DNA of 64,000 nt from Trichobilharzia regenti (GCA_944472135.2 OX235264.1:94002319-94066318); one strand, 5' to 3'. Counted from the first letter of the stretch, positions 21,091 to 31,767 are shown. Numbers and translations are program-made. Notes: a model not told the origin generated them from the sequence alone.

Positions 21091-21989
21091 AAATTATTTG
21101 ATTCAATTCTAGATTTTCCTCTCGATCGATTGAACCGAAATGCTTGGTCTCAGGATGACATGCAGGCTCCTTGTGCAGACGCTTCGACGATGTCTGGTCG
21201 TGCAACTTGAAGTATCACAGCGTTAATGGCTTTTAACGCTGAATAATTCGTCTACATACATTATCTTTGAAATTATATTGCCTATACTTTCTATCTATGG
21301 CTGGAAGTCTTAAAGTAAAAAAGTATGTCCATACACTGTTTTGTAACTTGTAACTGATTTTGTCTAAGATGTACACAGCTGATGATAATCCACGAGATAC
21401 AAACGAGCTCGTAATATCCTGCAACCAAATATGCATTCGTTCTTTCTTTATTCATATCACAGTCTAATTGATACCGTAAATGGTAATCAGGGAAGTAAGC
21501 GTAACTGTACATACTACTCATCTATATAAGTAGTTGAACATCACTTAAGTCAATCGGTAGTTGAGATGATTTCGATCTGACTAGCTAACAAGCATTACTA
21601 TTTGATGTGAATGGCCTCCAACTACTCATATCCAGTAATCAGTAGTATGTAATTTATGTTGAAATTGTTACACAGTTATTTTGCTAGTGAATGATTAGAT
21701 AGATAACTTAATTGTTTAGAAACAACCAAAATAGATTATATTATTAGCCGTGAACTTACTCATAAACAACACGTGTACCTATCCTAGTGGAATTCTCCTT
21801 TGGCGTTACAGGTGAGAGATCCATGAGAGTTGAACAATTCTTATATTGAATTTTTAATGAAAAATTTTTAAGTAAAGAAAAGGCTATTCCACCGAATTCA
21901 AGAGATGTTATACCTGGAAAAAAAAGTTGGATATAATTTTTACACGGGTATTATATATCTAAATGGTTCGTAATTAGAAATTAGACATA
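21091..21989. other. No gene seen
   Basis: Two overlapping minus frames of 67 and 76 codons occur at 21233-21521, but neither shows a motif. No repeats placed. Confidence 0.35.
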
Positions 21990-23760
21990 TTGCGCAGTCA
22001 GTGAAATAGTACTATTGTTCACTGAATGACGAAGTTCTCAACACACAATTCATCTATCGTCCATAATCACATTGTGGATTGTAACTGAACAACTCCGAAA
22101 CTCCCATTCTACAGTTTTCTTTATTCCTTCTTTATTCTTCATATAAGTAGTAAAAATTTCCAGATGTCCGGGTGGACAGATGCTGAATTATTCCCACTAT
22201 ATGTGTTTATTGTTGATTCGATAGATAGCGCTTCCGTTATCGCTCTCTCCCGCCACCCTGTTACTTTAGATTTTAAAACTGTCATCTTATCCCATCCTAA
22301 TATGTGATTGTGTGTGATTGCATGTAGTGAGTGCCATAGCTGAACTATTCTTCAGATTTTTCATCTGAGTGTGAGGTCAAGTAATCGAGATTTTGCTAGG
22401 TTTTTGTGCTTCTCCACTGGTCTGACTGACTGCACCTGTTCTACTACTTTGATCTGTGTATTTAACCTGATAATCATTGTAGGGAAGATAAACTAACAAA
22501 TGAAGGCAGTTGCCATGGAGTCACCAATATCCCCGGTTGTGACAGATAGGTAGGAAAACTTAGCGTTTGAAATGTCCAGCCCCGCTTTTCACAGGATGAC
22601 GCTAACAGCGTACTTAGAACACAGGGCATAAACAGATTTTTCTAACACACCAGCTCAAAGGTAGAGGCAATTCAGTTCACTTGTGATGAAATGGTTAGTC
22701 AGGAAGGGAAGCTTCCAATGTAAAGGAAACAAGATAGGAAGTTAAACACACCAGTGTTAACAGGAAACCCACACATTCAAACAGATATTTGGACTTCCGA
22801 TCATCCCATCTAATGTCACTAAGAATAGGATTGGTGAAATATTTAAATAATAGAGCACAAAAACTAAGTAGTACCAAGAAAAACCTACGAGTTCAAGTGA
22901 AACATATAGGAGAATATTTAAAACTTAATAACTACCCTGATAAATTAATCAGGAAGTATATAGGGTAATGTAGAAATAGAATAAATAATGATAGTAGTGG
23001 TAGTGATAATAATAATGATGGTAATATTAATGACGACATGCATGTCAAATATGAGCAGGATAATGACAACACCAACAATAAGGAATCTAAATCATCAGTT
23101 GTAATCCCATACAAGGAAGGAACCTTGGAAACCTTACGCAGAATTTTTGACAAAACAGGAATAAAAGTGACTGGCATTCAAACCCACAAACTCAATCAGG
23201 AACACGCTTTGTCGGTTAAAGAATCCTGTGGAGCCTTTAAAACAAAACCACTTGGTTTATCTAGTACCCTGCTGGAATAATTGTCAGGTCAAATACATAG
23301 GTCAGAGTGGTAGAACAGGTGCAGTCAGACTAGTGGAGAAGCACAAAAACCTAGCAAAATCTCGATTACTTGACCTCACACTCAGATGAAAAATCTGAAG
23401 AATAGTTCAGCTATAGCACTCACTACATGCAATCACACACAATCACATAGTAGGATGGGATAAGATGACAGTTTTAAAATCTAAAGTAACAGGGTGGCGG
23501 GAGAGAGCGATAACGGAAGCGCTATCTATCGAATCAACAATAAACACATATAGTGGGAATAATTCAGCATCTGTCCACCCGGACATCTGGAAATTTTTAC
23601 TACTTATATGAAGAATAAAGAAGGAATAAAGAAAACTGTAGAATGGGAGTTTCGGAGTTGTTCAGTTACAATCCACAATGTGATTATGGACGATAGATGA
23701 ATTGTGTGTTGGGGACTTCGTCATTCAGTGAACAATAATACTGTTTTACTGACTGGGCCA
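21990..23760 (+). mobile_element. PLE 3' end with an inverted duplicate (about 470-bp arms)
   Basis: The sequence 21990-22463 is the reverse complement of 23291-23760 with scattered mismatches. Landmarks such as CACAATCACAT, AGGGTGGCGGGAGAGAGCG, CCACCCGGACATCTGGAAA and ATGGACGATAGATGAATTG occur in both. The 827-bp spacer continues the coding part of the plus-orientated element. The plus arm encodes the GIY-YIG end of the protein, so the left arm is an extra, inverted 3' end. Confidence 0.85.
23038..23470 (+). pseudogene. PLE GIY-YIG endonuclease fragment (second lineage)
   Basis: The frame 23038-23280 reads SSVVIPYKEGTLETLRRI, a block found just upstream of the GIY-YIG domain in PLE proteins. 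After a frameshift the next frame has NCQVKYIGQSGRTGAVRLVEK, the YIG part with its Arg, and then continues into the inverted arm. The protein differs clearly from the CSCG.xYIGR type found in most other PLEs of this window. Stops and a frameshift make it non-functional. Confidence 0.75.
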
Positions 23761-24284
23761 TATGACTGATAAACAAAGTAATATGGAATGTTTTAGTGAC
23801 GTTAAACCACTATGAACACCTAACAGGTTAGAACACACCAATGACTTTGGAATGCTTAGTCAGAACATGTTCGATGAAAAACTGTTGAATAAGGCCTAAC
23901 GATATATTAGACGGGATACCTAGTTAGTTTTAGGTTAGGTTACGAATGATTTGGAAAACAAAATCTACTTTTCAGCATTATGGTTTTTTTCGTGATCATC
24001 ACTGATGCGTTAGCGGCTTTTGGGTGTCTGCCTGCATTCTCACTGCATAAATGATGCAACGGTGGTTAAGCATAAATGCGAAGTTCAGTCAATTCTCTCT
24101 GACAGTGACAATATTCTTAGTCAAGAAATCAGTATTACTCCCCTCCCTCCACTAAATGATTCGTTATTGCATACATTTTCATAGTATATTAACCACTAGG
24201 GGGTAAAAGGAGTTACCTTAGGTCTTAATGAATATTGTTGGTAAGTTAGAACTATGGTCTATGAGGCAAACTTATTTGGTGAAG
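23761..24284. other. No gene seen
   Basis: Non-repetitive-looking flank between two inverted structures. No ORF above background. Confidence 0.35.
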
Positions 24285-24481
24285 TCCATTATAGATAAGA
24301 TTTTTATTTTGACAAATCACACAGTGTTTTACAGTAATATTAACTGATGACGTTTCGAGCACAAACTATTGCTCATAATCAAATCAAGTTTGATATGATA
24401 TAGTCAGCTCGAAACGTCATCAGTTAATATTACTGTACAACACTGTGTGATTTGTCAAAATGAAATCTTATCCATAATGGA
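24285..24481. repeat. Foldback repeat, 75-76-bp arms
   Basis: 24285-24360 and 24407-24481 are reverse complements with a few mismatches, separated by 46 nt. Arm landmarks are CAAATCACACAGTGTT, AGTAATATTAACTGATGACG and GTTTCGAGC. The downstream flank ACACAGTACCCAAGTTTTATAC resembles sequence near 36740 (minus) and 54262, so the unit probably belongs to a dispersed family. Confidence 0.85.
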
Positions 24482-25195
24482 GTTATGCTCTAACACAGTA
24501 CCCAAGTTTTATACCTATATCATTTTGTGAAGACATATAATACTATGTAGTTGCCCTGACTGACTGAAATAGGTGGAATAAGGCTTGAACACATGACTCA
24601 TTCATTGGATGTCTAGTGTGTGAGCCACCGTAGGCGATTTGTAAATTAGATGTAAGAAACCATGTACTATTGCTTTGATATTCCTATCACTAATACTGTG
24701 ATTATGTTTGCTCACGTCTGCCTAAACATAGAATTTTATTAAACAATGAAGATATTAGTTTAATCTTGAATGTTGAAAAATTGGTTTCAACTTACACCAC
24801 ATATTGATATCAGTTAGAGGAATTTGTTGTTTTGAAACTCACCCGGTTCATGGGCTGATAGAGGTATCCGTTGAACAGCGGTCTGCATCATAATTATCTT
24901 TACGAATGACATGATCAGCGTACTAGTAAAGATTGTATTTATCATTTTCGAATAATGTATCTAAAAAGGATATATATATTTCTAGAAATCGGTTAACTGT
25001 GGTTAACAGAAGAATCCCGTGGTGAAATCACTCACTATTCAACGAGGATGCAGGTATATCCAACTAAGAGCTTTCGAGTAGGCGGATATGCGCTACTGGT
25101 GCGTTATACTACTAGCCACTAGCAAACGGAATAAAGACATGTTATTCATCAAATATATTATGGAGTTTATTAAAACAAATTAGTTCCTTTGATAA
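24482..25195. other. No gene seen
   Basis: Contains CACATATTGATATCAGTTAG at about 24800, which looks like a decayed start of hammerhead-bearing repeat H. Otherwise I recognise nothing. Confidence 0.35.
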
Positions 25196-25351
25196 ATTTG
25201 AATAAGACATTTAGAAGAGAAATTTCGTGAGATAATATCATCATTTCGTAGTTTCTCTATAACCGCTTTACAACTAACATGGTTCACAATAATAAAATAG
25301 AATAAAAGACATGATACTTACTCAGTTATATAAAACGAAAGTACATACGTA

Positions 25352-25944
25352 CTAATCACCAATCGTATTTAAATACGTCAAGTAGCCAGACCATGGTAGG
25401 CGAAGGTTGAAGTCTATTGTTCTGTTTTGTACACATAGTTTAGGAAGTATGTGATTAATCCCCAAAGTGCTTCCATCACCTTCAATAACCAGCCTCGAAT
25501 TAGAGTTATGTGATGAAACAATTGTGAAGCTGTCATTAATACTGATTTTGTGACATGACATTAATAAGTGCTTTGCAATGGATGGTGATGATGATGGATT
25601 TCAACTCAGATTACTTCCATTGAGATTTTCTATGTGTTTTAATGACCACTTTGGAACATGTTCTTTTTGACGATGACATGGGAACATTCTATTGGTTCTA
25701 CCTATATAGGTGTCACCGCAACTGCAGGTTAGCCTGTAGATGCAGTTCGAAGTAGAGTTCACAGAATTTCGTCCTTTAATCGTAGGTACAGGGATCGAAA
25801 ATGTTCGGTTTATCATAAAAAGTGATGCTACGTAGAATGTGCGTTTTGATGGCTGACCGAAGTCTTTGAGCTGTCAACTGTATAATTTGATCACCCTTGA
25901 GTGGTAAGTTAATAAAGATAGCTTTCTTTAGTACAGAAGCTGTC
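25352..25944 (-). pseudogene. PLE GIY-YIG endonuclease, minus copy
   Basis: From right to left on the minus strand the text runs KKAIFINLPLKGDQIIQL, then IPVPTIKGRNSVNSTSN, the GIY-YIG core CIYRLTCSCGDTYIGRTNR, KEHVPKWSLKH, and a C-terminal part ending in a TGA/TAG-rich region. The core Tyr/Gly motif and EH are present. A stop near 25601 and a second frame (25352-25561) show decay. The RT domain upstream is cut off by a SINE at 25945. Confidence 0.8.
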
Positions 25945-25948
25945 CAAT

Positions 25949-26133
25949 CAGTGGCACAGTGGTTAGGACTCTCGCCGACCATGCACGTGGTCCGAGGTTC
26001 GATCCCCTGCCGACACACACCTGAAATCTACGATCGGCCTGTAAAATTTGGGCTACCGATATCCATGCAGAAAATTCAATACTTGTACCAAAAATACAGT
26101 GTGGAATCAAGCTGCAATCAAAAATAAAATACC
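25949..26133 (+). mobile_element. SINE A (copy 4)
   Basis: GTGGCACAGTGGTTAGGAC head lacking the usual GCGTCG start, B-box GGTTCGATCCC, and CACACACCTGAAATCTACG body, ending AAAAATAAAATA. It is joined directly to SINE B, and the pair sits inside one 13-bp target duplication. Confidence 0.85.
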
Positions 26134-26484
26134 CACTTTAGTCCTGCAGGAGGTCAATCGCGAGCCCGAATAGCTCACTGGTAACATCTCTGACTACAGC
26201 TCTCACTGAGTGACACGGGTTCGAATCTCAGAAGGGACATGAGTTTCTTCAAGGAGGTTGCAGATACTCCTGGTTGACTGTTGAGTGCCAACTAGCACGA
26301 AACCTAGGTCAAGCAAGGCTACCTACCGTTTGCCCACAGCTATCTAATATCATCAAATCAATGTGCACCGTGACGGCGAGCTACCTAGAATGGTGGCCAC
26401 ATTGCAAAAGCTGACTAGTAGAATTCAATCTGCACCAAAGAAAGTACTAGATACGTCACACTAGTTACCAGTGTTCAATCAAAA
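26134..26484 (+). mobile_element. SINE B (copy 2, longest)
   Basis: CCCGAATAGCTCACTGGTAAC carries the A-box and ACGGGTTCGAATCTC the B-box. Then come AGAAGGGACATGAG, GACTGTTGAGTGCCAACTAG, and a 3' part with ATTCAATCTGCACC and CACACTAGTTACCAGTG. It ends CAATCAAAATAC, which repeats the AAAATACCCACT at its start. A possible unit length is therefore about 350 bp. Confidence 0.8.
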
Positions 26485-26599
26485 TACAGAAGCTGTCTTT
26501 TCAAGATGTGGCCTATCCTTTCTGTAACAATTGATAAAGTTCTCTGGATAACCATTAGCTTAAAAAACTGAAAGTATATGTCGACGCTTACGCATCAAT

Positions 26600-27040
26600 A
26601 TGTCACTAGTACATATTGTGTGGGCCCCTGTGGACTCTACTTCGAACTGCATCTACAGGCTAACCTGCAGTTGCGGTGACACCTATATAGGTAGAACCAA
26701 TAGAATGTTCCCATGTCATCGTCAAAAAGAACATGTTCCAAAGTGGTCATTAAAACACATAGAAAATCTCAATGGAAGTAATCTGAGTTGAAATCCATCA
26801 TCATCACCATCCATTGCAAAGCACTTATTAATGTCATGTCACAAAATCAGTATTAATGACAGCTTCACAATTGTTTCATCACATAACTCTAATTCGAGGC
26901 TGGTTATTGAAGGTGATGGAAGCACTTTGGGGATTAATCACATACTTCCTAAACTATGTGTACAAAACAGAACAATAGACTTCAACCTTCGCCTACCATG
27001 GTCTGGCTACTTGACGTATTTAAATACGATTGGTGATTAG
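26600..27040 (+). pseudogene. PLE GIY-YIG endonuclease, inverted duplicate
   Basis: Same protein text as the minus copy (CIYRLTCSCGDTYIGRTNR then a stop, then MSCHKISINDSFTIVSS), with the same internal stop codons. The duplication therefore happened after the gene had already been broken, or both derive from one broken template. Lacks everything upstream of the GIY-YIG core. Confidence 0.8.
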
Positions 27041-27219
27041 TACGTATGTACTTTCGTTTTATATAACTGAGTAAGTATCATGTCTTTTATTCTATTTTAT
27101 TATTGTGAACCATGTTAGTTGTAAAGCGGTTATAGAGAAACTACGAAATGATGATATTATCTCACGAAATTTCTCCTCTAAATGTCTTATTCAAATATTA
27201 TGGAGTGTTTGGAAAGAAC

Positions 27220-27720
27220 TCCTTCTGCGTATTATTGGGTTGTTGCTATTGTAACTGAGTATTTGGTCTTTGTGAGTTGATTTTCTGATTTTACTTGAGT
27301 TTCTAATTTGTCTGTTGTTGTTTGCTTAACTAAGAGGTCGAAAATCGGAATTTTATCCTCAGATTCCTCTTCTCTTTGAAATTTGATGTCGTTGAGAACG
27401 CCGTTTATTAAGTTGTAAGTTTTATCCAACCCGTTTCCTGTGATTATAACGAATATTTCATCCGCGTAACGTATTGAAATTTTGGGTTTGATATCCGGTA
27501 AAATTATGTTATGCAGTCTTTGCGTCACAGCTTCTGCAATCATACCTGATATGGCCGATCCCGTAGAGGTGTTCCTTTAATATGTCCATATATTTGGCCG
27601 TTACATTGAAAAAAATGTTGTTAGACTTAGGTTTATGCATTCCATCCAACTTGTGTGTTACAATTTTGTTATATTATGTCATGTTATTCATCAGATATCG
27701 TCGAAGCGTCTGTATTAAGA
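27220..27720 (-). pseudogene. PLE reverse transcriptase fragment (second lineage)
   Basis: The minus frame reads STGSAISGMIAEAV (motif B), then ISIRYADEIFVII (catalytic YAD-, with the second Asp replaced by Glu) and IPIFDLLVKQTT (usually FLD.L..R). Upstream in broken frames lies a motif-A-like block (DILALNTDASTISDE). The altered YADE and stops mean it is dead. The 'GSAIS' type differs from the 'GSPLGPLLAD' type at 28521. Confidence 0.7.
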
Positions 27721-27849
27721 GCCAAGATGTCAACAAATATCGACCATTTCGGTCCAGTACATTTCAGTCAAACGGGAAATATAAAATTACGCCAACAAAT
27801 AATTAATTGTCTTCCTGGTTTGCTGACAATTTGACCTGTTTACCTGTTG

Positions 27850-28062
27850 ATATGTGGAACCACACACACACAGCCTTGAAGTTTCTGTAGCAGTGTTTAT
27901 TTTTACAGGATAGGGTTGATAGCCTCATGCCCAACGTTTCCTATTTACCAGCTTTTACTGCTGGCTTAGCGAGATTCAGGAGTGCGTCGGCCGGAGATTG
28001 CACCCCGGATCGTGTGCATGATCGGCGGGCGTCCTAACCACTGTGCCACCGACACTACACGT
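27850..28062 (-). mobile_element. SINE A2 (SINE A head, different body), copy 1
   Basis: On the minus strand GTCGGTGGCACAGTGGTTAGG and CGATCCGGGGTGCAATC form a SINE A-type head. The body then runs CTCGCTAAGCCAGCAGTAAAAG, GGCATGAGGCTATCAACCC and TAAACACTGCTACAGAAAC. Copies with the same body are at 49035 and 50625. Confidence 0.8.
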
Positions 28063-28241
28063 CAGTATGAACAATATTATTTTCAGTTAGTTCCCATCAG
28101 GCTTAACTCGTATATACCTACATAATTTCATAAATAAATATTAAAATATAAACCAATCACGTTGATTTTTGAATAGGATGATATAATTGTGCATATAAAT
28201 TGTCCACTTATCACGGAAAATACCCATTGAGTCATGAAGGA

Positions 28242-28425
28242 AATAAAAGACAAATTCAGCGAAGAAAATTTTCTTTATCGACGAAATCATCTTCAGAGGC
28301 TGTACAGTCGTATTTATACTTAGAAAAATGTATAGTAGTCTATTATTAAGTAATAGGGGGTGAAATAATTGATATAATTAGTCACAAGTGGCTTTAGAAG
28401 TGAAAATTAAAAGTTGTAAATTACA
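28242..28425 (-). repeat. PLE terminal repeat, left (inverted)
   Basis: Reverse complement of 30497-30680 with a handful of mismatches. It contains GCTGTACAGTCGTATTTATAC and TATTAAGTAATAGGGGGTG. The outer part carries a decayed hammerhead-like motif: the stem I arms CAGC and GCTG are kept, but the core reads CUGAAGA and GAUAAA. Confidence 0.85.
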
Positions 28426-28520
28426 TGTTGTAAATTACAAATGACCTTTCTGCAGCGTTCAACAAATCATATGAACAACTCAAGTCTACAGTATTAAATA
28501 GCTGCCATCAGTACATCAAC

Positions 28521-30026
28521 ATGAAACCGAACGTCAGAAGATTGATTTCAGCCGAGCACAGAAAGCAACTGCGTGAGATTCTAAAGAACAAAGACTTGGT
28601 TGTGACACGCCCCGACAAAGGTTCTGGCATTGTCCTGATGGATCGCCAAGACTACATCGATAAAATGTTATCAGTCTTGTCAGATGAAAACAAATTTTCA
28701 AAAGAAAGCCAGAAAAACCAAATGGAACAAATTGAAAGCAAGCTAACACAAGTGCTGAAGAATATGAAGAACGAATCGATAATTAGCTCTGAATTATTCG
28801 AGCAAATACGACCCTCCGGTTCCGTGATTCCCCGTTTATATGGTCTGCCGAAGGTGCACAAAGAGAACGTGCCACTACGTCCAATCTTGGACATGAAAAA
28901 TTCCCCATATCATGCTACTGCCAAATGGCTCACAGAAATCCTCCTACCTATCAGAAATAACCTCTGCAAGCATAGTGTTTCTGATTCGTTTGAATTCGTC
29001 GACTCAATAAATGATGCTAATGTATCTGGGAAGAAAATGATACCTATGGATGTTACTTCGCTTTTCACCAACGTTCCCCTCACTGAAACTATCTGCTTTA
29101 TATGCAAATTCATTGAGGATAATAATGTGGACGTATGTGTTCCGATCCACTACTTAAAGGAACTACTTTTGAGGTGCACTCTAAATGTCCAATTCAAGTT
29201 CAACAACACGATTTATAGACAAAGAGATGGAGTAGCAATGGGGTCACCATTGGGTCCTTTACTTGCAGACTGCTTCTTGGCTAGTCTGGAGAATAGTATT
29301 TTACGGCCTACTATCGACAGTTTCCATCTGTACCAAAGATACATGGATGATACTTTCATCATATGTGACGACAATACCGATATCGAATTGATAACTAAGG
29401 AGTTCAACAGCTGCCATCATGCCATCAAATTCACGTCGGAATCAGAGATTAACTCGGAATTCCATTTTTTGGATGTTTTTCTAAAGAGGAGATCTGATGG
29501 TTCTCTTCAAAGATCGATCTACAGGAAACCAACATGGAATGGTCAGTACACAAATTTCCATAGCTGGGTCCCTTTAAGAAGAAAGAGAAATCTGATCCAT
29601 TCCTTATCCTCAAGAATAAGGAGGATATGTTCAAGTGATACAATCGATGGGGAACTGGAGCGACTCAGACAAGTTCTCATAGAGAATGGATATCCTCCAA
29701 GATTTATCGAGAAAAACATGAAATTAAGAGAAAAACCTGAAAGAATCCAGACGGTGCCAAAGAAACTGCTTTTTATGAGTGTTGAATTTAAAGGTGATAC
29801 CGCAGCTGAGATCCTGAAGAATCGCTCATGCAGATCACTGAGGAAAGCCTTCTTTATGGCTGAGCTACGTGTCAATTTCTACAGCCGACAAATGATCAAC
29901 GGATGTGTAAAGGATAAACTGCCGCTTTGGGCCACCTCAATGTGTGTTTATAAATTCACCTGCTCGTGTGGAGCTAGTTATATTGGCCGCCCGCCCAAAG
30001 CGCACGCTTTCCGAGCGCATCTCTGA
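28521..30026 (+). CDS. PLE reverse transcriptase with start of GIY-YIG domain
   Basis: 501 codons from an ATG. The frame is already open from about 28436, so the true start may be earlier. RT landmarks in order are TRPDKGSGIVLMDRQDYIDK (about residue 30), GLPKVHK, MDVTSLFTNVPL (motif A), RDGVAMGSPLGPLLADCFL (motif B), RYMDDTFIIC (catalytic YMDD, about residue 278) and FHFLDVFLKRRSDG. The C-terminus enters the endonuclease (CVYKFTCSCGASYIGR) and then leaves the frame at PPKAH. All RT catalytic Asp residues are present. Confidence 0.92.
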   Translation: MKPNVRRLISAEHRKQLREILKNKDLVVTRPDKGSGIVLMDRQDYIDKMLSVLSDENKFSKESQKNQMEQIESKLTQVLKNMKNESIISSELFEQIRPSGSVIPRLYGLPKVHKENVPLRPILDMKNSPYHATAKWLTEILLPIRNNLCKHSVSDSFEFVDSINDANVSGKKMIPMDVTSLFTNVPLTETICFICKFIEDNNVDVCVPIHYLKELLLRCTLNVQFKFNNTIYRQRDGVAMGSPLGPLLADCFLASLENSILRPTIDSFHLYQRYMDDTFIICDDNTDIELITKEFNSCHHAIKFTSESEINSEFHFLDVFLKRRSDGSLQRSIYRKPTWNGQYTNFHSWVPLRRKRNLIHSLSSRIRRICSSDTIDGELERLRQVLIENGYPPRFIEKNMKLREKPERIQTVPKKLLFMSVEFKGDTAAEILKNRSCRSLRKAFFMAELRVNFYSRQMINGCVKDKLPLWATSMCVYKFTCSCGASYIGRPPKAHAFRAHL

Positions 30027-30282
30027 ACATTATCCGGCATGGTTAGCAAAGGGACAATGCAAGACAATTACTAGCTCAATTCTCGAGCATTTGGTGAACT
30101 TAGGCCACCTAGCTCCACCAGAGTCGTCTCTCAACATCATCTACAAAGTGAAGCCAAATGGTACAAAGGGCGTCAGGTTTCGGCTTTGGTGTATGGTGGA
30201 GGCCCTGGCAATTCATCAATACAACCCTGAACTCTGTATACAGAAAAAGTTTGTCCAGTCTCTTATTCTACCTTGGTCTTAA
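29944..30282 (+). pseudogene. PLE GIY-YIG endonuclease, rest of the domain
   Basis: Continues the protein after a one-base shift near 29995, within a CGCCCGCCC run. It reads KRTLSERISEHYPAWLAKG (the Arg and EH of GIY-YIG nucleases), SSILEHLVNLGH, EALAIHQYNPELCIQKK and ends VQSLILPWS. The first residues before KRTL are read out of frame. Apart from this slip the enzyme looks whole. Confidence 0.85.
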
Positions 30283-30496
30283 CCTCTTCACTTATCGTTT
30301 CTTTTTTTCTTTTGTTCTTAATTTTTAATTTTACTTTTGCTCTAATAATTAATTCACTATTATCGGTTTCATATGCTCCTTCTGTATATTTTCGCACCCT
30401 CTTCACACTTGTTAAATTGACACTGAATTACCTTTATTCTCACTCAAGAGCAATTTTAACCTTATCAAACTTCTATCTTTGTTCCGTTGAGTACCA

Positions 30497-30680
30497 TGTA
30501 ATTTACAACTTTTAATTTTCACTTCTAAAGCCACTTGTGACTAATTATATCAATTATTTCACCCCCTATTACTTAATAATAGACCACTATACATTTTTCT
30601 AAGTATAAATACGACTGTACAGCCTCTGAAGATGATTTTGTCGATAAAGAAAATTTTCTTCGCTGAATCTGTCTTTTATT
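30497..30680 (+). repeat. PLE terminal repeat, right
   Basis: Follows the stop of the endonuclease frame by about 215 bp. It contains the common PLE end TATAAATACGACTGTACAGC, then GATGATTTTGTCGATAAAG and the palindrome AAGAAAATTTTCTT. Related but diverged ends occur at 49886, 54070 and 58375. Confidence 0.85.
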
Positions 30681-30689
30681 GTCCACTTA

Positions 30690-31010
30690 GTCATAATAAT
30701 AATAGTAATAATGAAGATTCTACCGATACCAAAGATGAAAAAGTGGACCAATTATGTAATGCTGAATTATAAGGGTAGTAATTAAACAATGTTTTAATGA
30801 AGATTTGATAAGATTTAGGGATGATAATAGAGGGGTTGGAAAAATAAATGAGGGTTGGTGATTATGGTATAGTCAGTAGGTTATGTCTTAACTGGATAAT
30901 GGAAGGGATAATGGCTGAACGAACTTCTTTTGAATGCATAGTTTAGGCTTAATAGCTCGAATGCTTATTGCCTCAGCTATGTTTGCAGTAGAGGAATACA
31001 GAGTCCATTA
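30690..31010 (-). pseudogene. PLE C-terminal fragment
   Basis: The minus frame near 30980-30885 reads AEAISIRAIKPKLCIQKKF, then VQPLSLPLSS, the C-terminal signature of PLE proteins. It lies back to back with the 3' end of the complete PLE. Nothing upstream is recognisable. Confidence 0.6.
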
Positions 31011-31767
31011 CATTGATTCTGTGGGATGCTATGAATTGCCTTGAATACTTTTATTTTCTACACTAAATGACCATTATCCGCCTAATGTTACATAACGCAG
31101 CTACGGATAGTTTTTGTTTTTACTTCACTGAACCACGATGGGAGATGTTAGGTAGTGGCACGTTGGCTAAGCTGTCTAGTAGTAGGCTCAACACAACTGT
31201 CGCCACAGGAGCAGTTGAACTGATAAACACACATAAATGTGGCGAAACTATCTAGCTATCCATCCCTCGTAAGAGTCGCAGTCATTCATCGACTAGAGGA
31301 TGACAAGCATAGGTTCTCTGCATAAAATGTTCTTCGTGTACTCCTGAGAAGTCTTTGGAATAAAATTTCACTTGACTAGTTAACATTAAATTGTAACTTA
31401 ATTGACAATCTCTTCCATGGTATCATAGTCTCAGGTTTTCCATCCAAAGTTTTCGGATAGTTCACATCCGTCAAGGAATCAAATTCCATTTTGTCAGTGT
31501 GCCAGAAACTAACTTTACTCTAGTGAGGTTAGTTAAATGATGAGCTGCAAACGAGTATTCATCGATGTGGAATTATAATTTTTAAGGCACAATACTTAGG
31601 CAGTAATCTTTAAGAAAGAATGAAACTCTGCTCTTTACGGGATTCAGACTAATGGCCTCATGGTGATTATATTACTGATAGGTTCACTGTAGTAGAAACT
31701 TTCTTTTCACAAACTTCTGGTCTCCATTGATTACTTCACTAGAATTTAAAGTGATTTCTTCACACGT
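31011..31767. other. No gene seen
   Basis: No ORF or element identified. Confidence 0.35.

Larger units (their letters stand above)
25196..27196 (-). mobile_element. PLE with inverted 569-bp 3'-end duplicate
   Basis: 25196-25764 and 26628-27196 are reverse complements over 569 bp. I spotted only two or three mismatches, which is very high identity. The left arm belongs to a minus-orientated PLE that continues to about 25945. The right arm is a second 3' end pointing the other way. The spacer contains a 13-bp-flanked SINE insertion (25945-26484). Confidence 0.9.
28211..30677 (+). mobile_element. Nearly complete Penelope-like element
   Basis: Flanked by the 12-bp direct repeat ATTGTCCACTTA (28199-28210 and 30678-30689). 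Terminal inverted repeats of 184 bp run 28242-28425 and 30497-30680. Between them are an RT frame and a GIY-YIG endonuclease frame offset by one base. PLEs mobilise by target-primed synthesis and often carry such inverted terminal copies. This is the best-preserved PLE of the window. Confidence 0.9.

Noticed and set aside
24330..24420. Hammerhead in the foldback at 24285, because CGAAACGTCATCAG and a GAGC/GCTC stem occur
   Set aside because: Using GAGC/GCTC as stem II leaves no room for the A9 residue, and the CUGAUGA box reads AUUAUGA. The pairing does not fit a hammerhead.
28521..30026. Telomerase-like or group II intron-type reverse transcriptase
   Set aside because: The motif order and the linked GIY-YIG domain, with inverted terminal repeats, are specific to Penelope-like elements.
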